Positions 57,602 to 64,000 of a DNA stretch of 64,000 nucleotides are shown one piece after another. Within the stretch, counting starts at the first letter, position 1. Every line of letters begins with the position of its first letter. Below the pieces are notes generated by a model, which made no database searches, was not told where the DNA came from, and saw nothing but the letters and a program-made list of their open reading frames with translations. The stretch lies in contig JAAYIV010000029.1 of NCBI GenBank assembly GCA_012523305.1, positions 1 through 64,000 on the forward strand, in the 5' to 3' direction. This DNA comes from Spirochaetales bacterium. Its GTDB lineage: Bacteria > Spirochaetota > Spirochaetia > Sphaerochaetales > Sphaerochaetaceae. The translations under genes and the position numbers were made by a program.

Positions 57602-60228
57602 TAGCTTTGACTCAGCTTGCTGCGTAGTACGAAGGGAAGGATTCCACCATTGAGGTAGTAGGCGATTTCAGTTTCAGAATCCAATCTGGCGATTGCACTG
57701 AATTCAATCACCGACCGATCTTGTTTCACTGCCTGTATCACAAGCCGTTGTTGGATTGTCCACTGTTGTGGCAATGCTATGGTGAATTGTTCATGGCCGT
57801 CCAATTTCAGTGATTGGTAACTCTCTCCTTCGGCGAACACCAACGGAAGAATCCCCATGCCCACGAGATTGCTTCTATGAATTCGCTCGAACGATTGGGC
57901 GATCACCGCCCGTACCCCAAGCAGTTTCGGACCTTTCGCAGCCCAATCTCTCGAAGAACCGGTACCATATTCCTTCCCAGCCAGGATTATCGTGGCGGTG
58001 TTTTCCTTCATATAAGCCATTGCAGCATCATAGACGTGAAGTAATGTTCCTTCAGGAAGCTTTCGAGTGAATCCCCCCACCTGCGGCGCTGACAACTGTT
58101 GGCGTATACGGATATTCGCAAAGGTACCCCTTGCCATTACTTCGTGGTTTCCCCGTCGCGAACCGTAGGAATTAAAGTCTTCCTTCTTGATGCCCTTTGA
58201 AGCAAGATAGACACCGGCAGGATATGTGGCGTCGATCGATCCGGCAGGGCTAATGTGGTCTGTGGTAACCGAATCGGCCATGACCAGCAATGCCCTGGCC
58301 TTGCTTATCGGTGAAACATCCTCTAGTTTGGAGGTAATTCCTTCAACAAATGGTGGCCGTGCGATATAGGTGGAGTTCTTGTCCCATTGATAGGTGTTCC
58401 CTTGTGGTATTTCCAATGATTTCCACAATTCATCACCTGTAAAGATATCAGCATAGCGAGAACTAAAGGCCTTGGCTGACACGTGCTTGTTCATCAATTC
58501 TATTATTTCTCTGTCATCGGGCCAGATATCTGCAAGATACACCGGTTTCCCATCGGCATCCTCTCCCAGAGGGTCCGTTGAAAAATCGATATGCATGGTA
58601 CCTGCCAAGGCATAGGCAACCACCAGTGGCGGGCTCATAAGAAATGAAGCTGCCACGCGTTGGTGGATGCGTCCTTCAAAGTTTCTGTTGCCTGAAAGGG
58701 CGGCTGACAAGAGGAGATTGTTTTGCGCATGTGCTTTTTCCACTTCAGGGTGCAAAGGCCCTGAATTCCCTATACAGGTGGTGCATCCGAAAGCGGCGAT
58801 ATTGAAACCGAGTTGTTCAAGTGATCCCAACAATTCGGATTCGCTGAGATAATCTTCGACGACTTTTGATCCGGGAGCAAAGGATGTCTTCACCCATGGA
58901 GCTACTTTCAAGGACTTATTACAGGCATTCCTGGCAAGTAATGCCGCACTGATGAGCACTGCGGGATTGGACGTATTGGTGCAACTGGTTATTGCCGCTA
59001 TGGCAACCGCACCATCTTTGATGGTTTTTTTCACGCCGTTGATCTGGACGTCCGCACAGCGATTGGTATCGATCAAATGCCCTATCGTGGCTTTGGCAGC
59101 ACTGAGCGTGATTCTGTCCTGGGGTCTCGAAGGACCTGCGATAGAAGGCTCTACTGTCGACAGATCCAGCGAAAGTACGTCGTTGTAATGAGGTTCGCAC
59201 GTCGGATCGTAGAACAGCATGTTTGCTTTTGTGAAGGCTTCGGTCAGTTCTGCTTGACCCTTACGCCCCGTGAGCTCCAAGTATTCGATGGTTCGTTCGT
59301 CAATGGGGAAAAATCCCATTGTAGCACCGTACTCCGGACTCATGTTCGCCACGGTTGCCCTGTCGGCGACGGTAAGATTTGGCAGAGCCGGTCCAAAGAA
59401 TTCAACAAAGCATCCCACCACTCCTTTCTTGCGAAGCATTTCAGTCACGGTAAGCACCACATCGGTTGCGGTGCAACCGGCAGCCAATGTACCAGAAAGC
59501 TTGAACCCGACGACCTTCGGAATAATCATCCAATATGGTTGTCCGAGCATCGCAGCTTCAGCTTCGATGCCACCGACTCCCCATCCCATCACACCGAGAC
59601 CATTGATCATGGTGGTATGACTGTCGGTCCCTACGACGCTGTCACAATAGATCGTACCGTTATTTTCAACTGTTACCGGTGCGAGGTGCTCGAGATTTAC
59701 CTGATGGCAAATACCTGAACTCGGCGGAACGATTCTCAGATTGTCGAACGCTCCCTGCGCCCACTTCAAGAGCTTGTAGCGTTCGGTATTGCGTTGGTAT
59801 TCCAAACGTACATTTTCTTCGATTGCTTTTGAAGTACCGTACGCATCGATCTGTACCGAATGGTCGATGACCAAATCAACGGGAATGACGGGATTGATTG
59901 CATTGGGATCGGCTTTGGCTTCAACCATCGCATCACGCAACGCACAGAGATCGGCAACGGCAGGAACCCCTGTGAAATCCTGCATCAGCACTCGTGCGGG
60001 GTAAAATGGGATTTCAATCGCAGAGTCCGTATTTGCGTGCTCCATGAACGCTTCGACAGTACTCCATGGTGTTTTACCTTCACCGCATGAGCGCAGAATA
60101 TTTTCCAGCATGACCCGTAGTGAATAGGGAAGGGCTTTCACTTTCTGTGGATCTATCGAAGTGATATCCCAATAGTTATAAGATCTGCGGTGGGTAACTA
60201 CAGTTGCCAATCGTTTTGCAATGTCCAT
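57601..60228 (-). CDS. acnA: aconitate hydratase
   Basis: An 875-residue enzyme of the AcnA/IRP1 class interconverting citrate and isocitrate with a [4Fe-4S] cluster. Cluster cysteines are visible in ITSCTNTSNPAV and FGCTTCIGNSGPL; VVGTDSHTTMINGLG and YGTGSSRDWAAKG are catalytic blocks, with the swivel domain at the C-terminus. It is close to the usual 890 residues. No other citric-acid-cycle gene is nearby. It is a single gene with a short gap to the SDR gene upstream. In a fermenter it would serve glutamate synthesis. Confidence 0.95.
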   Translation of the reverse strand: MDIAKRLATVVTHRRSYNYWDITSIDPQKVKALPYSLRVMLENILRSCGEGKTPWSTVEAFMEHANTDSAIEIPFYPARVLMQDFTGVPAVADLCALRDAMVEAKADPNAINPVIPVDLVIDHSVQIDAYGTSKAIEENVRLEYQRNTERYKLLKWAQGAFDNLRIVPPSSGICHQVNLEHLAPVTVENNGTIYCDSVVGTDSHTTMINGLGVMGWGVGGIEAEAAMLGQPYWMIIPKVVGFKLSGTLAAGCTATDVVLTVTEMLRKKGVVGCFVEFFGPALPNLTVADRATVANMSPEYGATMGFFPIDERTIEYLELTGRKGQAELTEAFTKANMLFYDPTCEPHYNDVLSLDLSTVEPSIAGPSRPQDRITLSAAKATIGHLIDTNRCADVQINGVKKTIKDGAVAIAAITSCTNTSNPAVLISAALLARNACNKSLKVAPWVKTSFAPGSKVVEDYLSESELLGSLEQLGFNIAAFGCTTCIGNSGPLHPEVEKAHAQNNLLLSAALSGNRNFEGRIHQRVAASFLMSPPLVVAYALAGTMHIDFSTDPLGEDADGKPVYLADIWPDDREIIELMNKHVSAKAFSSRYADIFTGDELWKSLEIPQGNTYQWDKNSTYIARPPFVEGITSKLEDVSPISKARALLVMADSVTTDHISPAGSIDATYPAGVYLASKGIKKEDFNSYGSRRGNHEVMARGTFANIRIRQQLSAPQVGGFTRKLPEGTLLHVYDAAMAYMKENTATIILAGKEYGTGSSRDWAAKGPKLLGVRAVIAQSFERIHRSNLVGMGILPLVFAEGESYQSLKLDGHEQFTIALPQQWTIQQRLVIQAVKQDRSVIEFSAIARLDSETEIAYYLNGGILPFVLRSKLSQS

Positions 60229-60336
60229 TTCAACCTCCGGTTAGGTAAAAGCATACATAAACCAAGGCCAATCAATCAAGATACCGCAATTCGTCATAGT
60301 CGCACTATGATCGCCAGTTGTTTTAGAAAGAAAGAT

Positions 60337-61152
60337 TCAGTTGCCGACCAAGAACTTTTTTGCTGAGAGTTTACAAACCAATGCGTCGCTGGTCCGCGGA
60401 AAGTGGCGGTAGAGGAAACTAGCCGTCTTGCCCAATGCGGTCAGCGTCATTTCCTTTTTTCGCCTGCGAACGCATACTAGCACCTGTCGTGCCACTTCAT
60501 TTCGTGTCTGGTGGTTCTTTGCCCGTTTTAACGGGATGAGTTTTCCGTTATTGTCGTAGATTACCTTACCGCTGTCAAAGTCAGTGAATCCAACATGGAG
60601 TATGCCGACATGAACATCATCTTGATACAATTCTGCCCTCAATGACTCGCTAAGGTTTTTCAGAGCCAGCTTCGCAGCCCCGTACGGACCGACTTCCGGC
60701 AATCCGTGCAGTGCTGTCAAACTTGAGATGAAGACGATGCTTCCACGACTTTTTTTCAAAGGGCCGATAGCATAATGGGTCAGAGCCACAGGGCCAAGGT
60801 AATTGACTTTCATCATCTCCTCGATGATGTTGCACGATGAGGCTTCGATTGAACCACGCATCGACATGCCCGCATTGTTCACCAATACGTCAAGACGGCC
60901 TTTCTGTGTGATAACGGTGGCAATGAGTTGTGAACACGATTGATAATCACGGATGTCGCATTCCAGGGCCTCAATCGAATAGTGATCTTTGAGAAATTCC
61001 TCTTTGGTGGCTTCAAGCGTTGTCTTGTCCCGTCCGCAAATATAGACAAAACACCCTAGTTTGCAAAATTCACGGGCGGTTTCTTTACCGATACCCTTAT
61101 TTCCGCCTGTCACAAGCACCACCGAATCCTGACCCAAAGAGGTTCTTTTCAT
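60337..61152 (-). CDS. short-chain dehydrogenase/reductase, DHRS7/ketosphinganine-reductase-like
   Basis: A 271-residue SDR. The cofactor motif is VTGGNKGIGKETAREF (TGxxxGxG), the structural motif NNAG is in LVNNAGMSMRG, and the catalytic residues are Ser in FISSLTAL and YxxxK in YGAAKLALK. The AGMSMRGSIE stretch and the basic C-terminal helix (LGKTASFLYRHFPRTSDAL) recall DHRS7B acyl/alkyl-DHAP reductases and 3-ketodihydrosphingosine reductases. Either reaction would fit lipid genes in this window (the AGPS-like gene or the serine-palmitoyltransferase-like gene), but neither is adjacent. A GGAGG precedes the ATG. The general reductase call is secure. Confidence 0.85.
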   Translation of the reverse strand: MKRTSLGQDSVVLVTGGNKGIGKETAREFCKLGCFVYICGRDKTTLEATKEEFLKDHYSIEALECDIRDYQSCSQLIATVITQKGRLDVLVNNAGMSMRGSIEASSCNIIEEMMKVNYLGPVALTHYAIGPLKKSRGSIVFISSLTALHGLPEVGPYGAAKLALKNLSESLRAELYQDDVHVGILHVGFTDFDSGKVIYDNNGKLIPLKRAKNHQTRNEVARQVLVCVRRRKKEMTLTALGKTASFLYRHFPRTSDALVCKLSAKKFLVGN

Positions 61153-61197
61153 GCTCTGCCTCCATCAACCACACATTTCGTTTCTTTTCTTCTGTGC

Positions 61198-62970
61198 TTA
61201 CGGTAATTCAACGAACACCGGACCGGATTCCCATTCGGGCAGGTCAACTCCCAGCTGGCCACTTCCATGGTAACCGGTGGTAATCACCTGATTGTCATTG
61301 GTGAGCACCATGTTGTGGTACCAACCGCAGCAGACGTTCTTGACATTCTCCATCACAGGGTATGGCCATACGTTTGGTTGATAGGCAAATCCATCCGCTT
61401 GTCCGAAACGGTTGTCTCCCATCACCCATAACCTGTCGGAGCCGTCAATATAAGCACTGTGGTTGCGTCCCGCACTTACGGTGACAACATCGTCAGCTAC
61501 TTTGATGAAAGAATGTGAATCTGTCTGATTGCCGTTTCCCAATTGGCCTTCCTCATTGGCTCCTGTTGCCCATAACTGTCCGTCTTTGTCTATATACAGG
61601 CTATGAAAGGCTCCGGCAGCAATGGATACTACGTGTTCAGCTACTTTAACGAATGTAGTCTTCGCATCAAGGGTGTTGTCTCCCAATTGGCCGTATGCAT
61701 TATTGCCCGTTGCCCACAGAACTCCGTCGGTATCCAGAGCAAGCGAATGATATCCACCGCAGGCAACCTCTTTCATATTGCTTGCCACAGGGACAAACCC
61801 GGCGTTGTCGGTGGCGGTTTTGTTTCCTAATTGGCCATTGCGATTGGCTCCTGTCGCCCACAGCCTTCCATCCTTAGTGATGGCCATTGAATGGTACCAG
61901 CCGGCTGACATCGTCATGACATCATCGAGTAAATTCACCGGGTAGGGGATGCTCGTGAAATCGCTGATGCCGAGTTGACCGTATTCGTTGGCACCCCATC
62001 CCCACAAAGATCCATCTGAGCGCATAGCTAATGAATAACGTGCGTTGGCATCGATTGCGGTAAAAGGTTGCGATATTTCCTTAAATATCGAAGTCTTCTC
62101 AGTATCGTACAAACCAAGTTGGCCATCTTCGTTGCTTCCCGCACCCATGATACGGTAATTATCCAACAGTACCAACGAGTGGTACCCACCCGTGGCGATA
62201 TCTATTACCAGAGTTTGTTTTCTAGCTTTCGGCGGAATCGGGATCACCTTTGGCCACAATTCAGCATAGAATTCAGAAACCGGTTCTTCAATCGGTAAAG
62301 ATACTACTTTTTTGCCACTGTCTAGGTCTGTCAATGCAATTTCATTGATGACGATATTGCCTTTGTTGCCATCAGCATCGAAATCGATTGACCATGACCC
62401 TGAAATATCAAACTCTCCTGAAGGCAAGACATTGCCTTTAAGCATCTCAATTGTACCGTCTTGAGCAAATATCCACGTGTTCAAACCATACAAAGGCCCG
62501 TCAACAGTGATCGAGTAGAAACCAGGGTACAGCACATCAGGATGGCTATCGTACGAATAGCTGAGGTAATTTGGTGGAATCTCACGGTTACGTTCAAGTC
62601 GGAGCACTGAAAATTCACGGATAATTGCCATGGTATAGTCGCCCTGACTTCCTTCTGATGGCAACCTTACGATATTGTCCATCAACTTGGCAGGTGAATC
62701 ACCATACACTTGTGCGAGTGCCTGTGATAGATGGATAGTTTGTTGTGCCGATCTAAGCAGCGCAGCCTTTTCCGAAAGATAGAACGGCAATCCTTGAGCA
62801 GATGTTTTTTCAAGGATGGTACCAACGGAAGTCGTCGCATCGACAAGGCGTTCAAGAAAAGTCGTATCGGTCGTGATCACGTTTGAATCTTGTCCGATTG
62901 CATGGATGTTGAAGCTGCATGCTAGCAGCATCATCACTATAACTCCTGCGGTTCGCCTTGTTTTTCTCAT
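61198..62970 (-). CDS. secreted RCC1-repeat protein
   Basis: A 590-residue protein with a signal peptide (MRKTRRTAGVIVMMLLACSF and cleavage after about residue 26, IHA). I start at the ATG at 62970 because the signal begins there; the longer frame has 14 extra residues. Residues about 30-250 are an unassigned region with a beta-sandwich-like part (GEFDISGSWSIDFDADG). From about residue 265 on there are seven RCC1 repeats, each with a W/G-x-GxNxxGQLG core (for example WGWGANEYGQLG, WATGANRNGQLG, WATGNNAYGQLG). Seven copies would close a seven-bladed propeller. Such exported propellers usually bind protein or carbohydrate at the surface; the ligand here is unknown. Confidence 0.88.
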   Translation of the reverse strand: MRKTRRTAGVIVMMLLACSFNIHAIGQDSNVITTDTTFLERLVDATTSVGTILEKTSAQGLPFYLSEKAALLRSAQQTIHLSQALAQVYGDSPAKLMDNIVRLPSEGSQGDYTMAIIREFSVLRLERNREIPPNYLSYSYDSHPDVLYPGFYSITVDGPLYGLNTWIFAQDGTIEMLKGNVLPSGEFDISGSWSIDFDADGNKGNIVINEIALTDLDSGKKVVSLPIEEPVSEFYAELWPKVIPIPPKARKQTLVIDIATGGYHSLVLLDNYRIMGAGSNEDGQLGLYDTEKTSIFKEISQPFTAIDANARYSLAMRSDGSLWGWGANEYGQLGISDFTSIPYPVNLLDDVMTMSAGWYHSMAITKDGRLWATGANRNGQLGNKTATDNAGFVPVASNMKEVACGGYHSLALDTDGVLWATGNNAYGQLGDNTLDAKTTFVKVAEHVVSIAAGAFHSLYIDKDGQLWATGANEEGQLGNGNQTDSHSFIKVADDVVTVSAGRNHSAYIDGSDRLWVMGDNRFGQADGFAYQPNVWPYPVMENVKNVCCGWYHNMVLTNDNQVITTGYHGSGQLGVDLPEWESGPVFVELP

Positions 62971-63031
62971 ACCTGAACATTCCCTGAAATGTGCGTGTGA
63001 TGTGAAAATCATAAATCGTTAGAGAAGATGA

Positions 63032-63085
63032 CACAAGTGATAAAGGCGGTAAAACGGTTTCGATCTCACTTGTGAGGCTTTTTTT
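63032..63085 (+). terminator. terminator-like hairpin in the leader of the SGNH hydrolase gene
   Basis: CACAAGTGA (63032-63040) pairs with TCACTTGTG (63066-63074), a perfect 9-bp stem, followed by AGGC and seven T (63079-63085). It is oriented for plus-strand transcription and lies 34 bases before the SGNH start codon, although no plus-strand gene precedes it. It may be an attenuator. Confidence 0.6.
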
Positions 63086-63118
63086 ATCGTGATACCATGC
63101 CTGAAAAGGAGTTTCCGG

Positions 63119-63781
63119 ATGGATACAACAAGCCGAACCAAAACGATTCTCTGCTATGGTGATTCAAATACATGGGGGTTTAACCCGTATGACATACAAA
63201 ATCGGTATCAATATGAACAACGCTGGACATCAATTCTTGCCAAAGGCCTTGGTCCTGGCTATCAGGTGATTCCAGAAGGCTTGAACGGAAGGACAACGGT
63301 TTTTGACGATCCGACGGTCCCGGGACGTAACGGCGCACAGTATTTGTATCCCTGTCTTCAATCGCACAAACCTTTGGATTTGGTTCTGGTCATGTTGGGT
63401 ACGAACGATAGCAGTTATCGTTATGGCGTATTGGCTCCGGTGATTGCCTTGGGAATGAAACGATTGGTGAAAATCATATTACACAGTGAGGCGGGCGTAA
63501 ACAACACATCTCCCATGGTAGGAATCATCGCGCCTGTTCCGGTGAATTCAGACTTTGACGAAGCTATGGTGAATCGATCAAGACATCTCATATCAAAAGA
63601 ACTGTCGGTAACATATAAGGCGATCGCTGAAGAATTACAGGTTCAATTCTTTGATTCGAGTGCATATATCAGCGAATGCAAGATGCCCGATGGTATCCAT
63701 TTACATCCAGATGACCACAAAATACTTGGCGAACAATTGACTGTTTGGGTGACTTCCATGTTTTCCAGTCCGAAGCGGTAG
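63119..63781 (+). CDS. SGNH/GDSL-family esterase or lipase
   Basis: A 220-residue hydrolase starting at the ATG at 63119 (AAGGAG upstream). The catalytic serine block is ILCYGDSNTWGFNP (GDSx variant of GDSL), the GxND block is VMLGTNDSSYRYG, and the Ser-Asp-His triad ends with DGIHLHPDDHKILG. There is no signal peptide, so the protein is cytoplasmic, like the arylesterase/acetylxylan-esterase-like members. The substrate is unknown; acetylated sugars would match the aldose epimerase gene that follows 50 bases downstream. Confidence 0.88.
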   Translation: MDTTSRTKTILCYGDSNTWGFNPYDIQNRYQYEQRWTSILAKGLGPGYQVIPEGLNGRTTVFDDPTVPGRNGAQYLYPCLQSHKPLDLVLVMLGTNDSSYRYGVLAPVIALGMKRLVKIILHSEAGVNNTSPMVGIIAPVPVNSDFDEAMVNRSRHLISKELSVTYKAIAEELQVQFFDSSAYISECKMPDGIHLHPDDHKILGEQLTVWVTSMFSSPKR

Positions 63782-63831
63782 GTTACTTGCCCGTGTGGAA
63801 ACTATTTTGATTGTCGTTTATAATCAACACC

Positions 63832-64000
63832 ATGGTAGTACTCAATAACAATCAAATATCGGTTAAAGTGGATGAGTTGGGAGCTGAATTAGCATCAGTG
63901 GTATTGAATGAAACTGGAAACCAGTATCTGTGGCAAGGCGATGAACAGTATTGGGCAAATCGTTCTCCGTTGCTCTTTCCGATTGTCGGAAGGTTAAACG
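63832..64000 (+). CDS. aldose 1-epimerase-like protein, 5' part only
   Basis: The first 56 codons are inside the window: MVVLNNNQISVKVDELGAEL, then NQYLWQGDEQYWANRSPLLFP and IVGRLN. These are the opening blocks of the LacX/GalM-like aldose-1-epimerase family, which interconverts alpha and beta anomers of hexoses. The gene continues past the right edge. A TATAAT box at 63819-63824 lies seven bases before the ATG without a Shine-Dalgarno, so a leaderless start is possible; no good -35 box is present, and transcription could also come from the SGNH gene. Confidence 0.85.
   Translation, partial: MVVLNNNQISVKVDELGAELASVVLNETGNQYLWQGDEQYWANRSPLLFPIVGRLN

Noticed and set aside
61198-62200. Direct DNA repeats over the RCC1 gene as a satellite or CRISPR-like array
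   Set aside because: The similarity follows the protein repeats of the RCC1 propeller, with units far longer and more divergent than CRISPR repeats.
1-64000. tRNA, rRNA, insertion sequences, prophage or CRISPR arrays
   Set aside because: No cloverleaf, rRNA-like stretch, transposase, integrase or regularly spaced repeat was recognised on reading; a covariance-model search would be needed to exclude small RNAs.

Overview
The window is one contiguous piece of a bacterial chromosome with moderate GC content. It is densely packed, contains no rRNA, tRNA, CRISPR or intact insertion sequence that I could see, and looks like a free-living or gut-type anaerobic fermenter. The gene set is an NADH-linked [FeFe] hydrogenase, an Nqr-type sodium pump, a 2-oxoacid:ferredoxin oxidoreductase with phosphotransbutyrylase and butyrate kinase, hexuronate catabolism, an AGPS-like ether-lipid type flavoprotein, a spirochaete-style lipoprotein signal and HD-GYP/GGDEF proteins. 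Together these best fit a spirochaete of the Sphaerochaeta/Treponema kind. That assignment is inference from gene content, not from a marker gene.

Layout. 1-3.4 kb: the end of an ABC-2 permease, a small ASCH/PUA-like protein, a membrane-bound serine hydrolase and a small membrane protein, followed by 0.75 kb with no recognisable gene. 4.2-10.1 kb: hexuronate use, with kdgK on the plus strand converging on a minus-strand operon of a Gfo/Idh/MocA oxidoreductase, uxaA, uxaC and an IclR regulator. 10.3-12.5 kb: a deoxyinosine-type DNA glycosylase, then a PhoU-like DUF47 protein with a Pit phosphate transporter. 12.7-16 kb: a serine-palmitoyltransferase-like alpha-oxoamine synthase, pgl and zwf. 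16-19.6 kb: an acyl-CoA synthetase and a DUF1858/DUF438 (hemerythrin-PAS) pair. 19.8-24.5 kb: vorD-vorB-vorAC-buk-ptb, a complete route from branched 2-oxoacids through acyl-CoA and acyl-phosphate to ATP. 24.6-27.7 kb: two cyclic-di-GMP proteins.

27.7-32.1 kb holds nqrBCDEF without nqrA, plus an unknown small protein. 32.2-37.1 kb is a translationally coupled DUF72 / catalytically dead Y-family polymerase / DnaE operon that resembles the ImuB-DnaE2 mutasome but has no ImuA. 37.4-42.9 kb encodes a three-subunit [FeFe] hydrogenase whose NuoF-like subunit is fused to a GltD/NfnB-like NADPH:ferredoxin module, the most unusual assembly here. 43-49.9 kb is an RND efflux operon with an extra lipoprotein gene. 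49.9-56.6 kb groups an AGPS-like flavoprotein, an FGGY kinase and a three-part GlpA-like dehydrogenase. 56.7-64 kb: a truncated DUF4143 gene butted against aconitase, a DHRS7-like reductase, a secreted seven-repeat RCC1 propeller, an SGNH hydrolase and the start of an aldose-1-epimerase.

How it fits together. Sugar acids and glucose-6-phosphate give pyruvate and NADPH; 2-oxoacid oxidation gives reduced ferredoxin. The hydrogenase and the Nqr complex are the likely outlets that balance ferredoxin, NADH and NADPH and build an ion gradient. Several genes (DNA glycosylase, DUF72 operon, DUF1858, aldose epimerase) have a -10 box only 6-8 bases before the start codon and no Shine-Dalgarno sequence, which suggests leaderless mRNAs.
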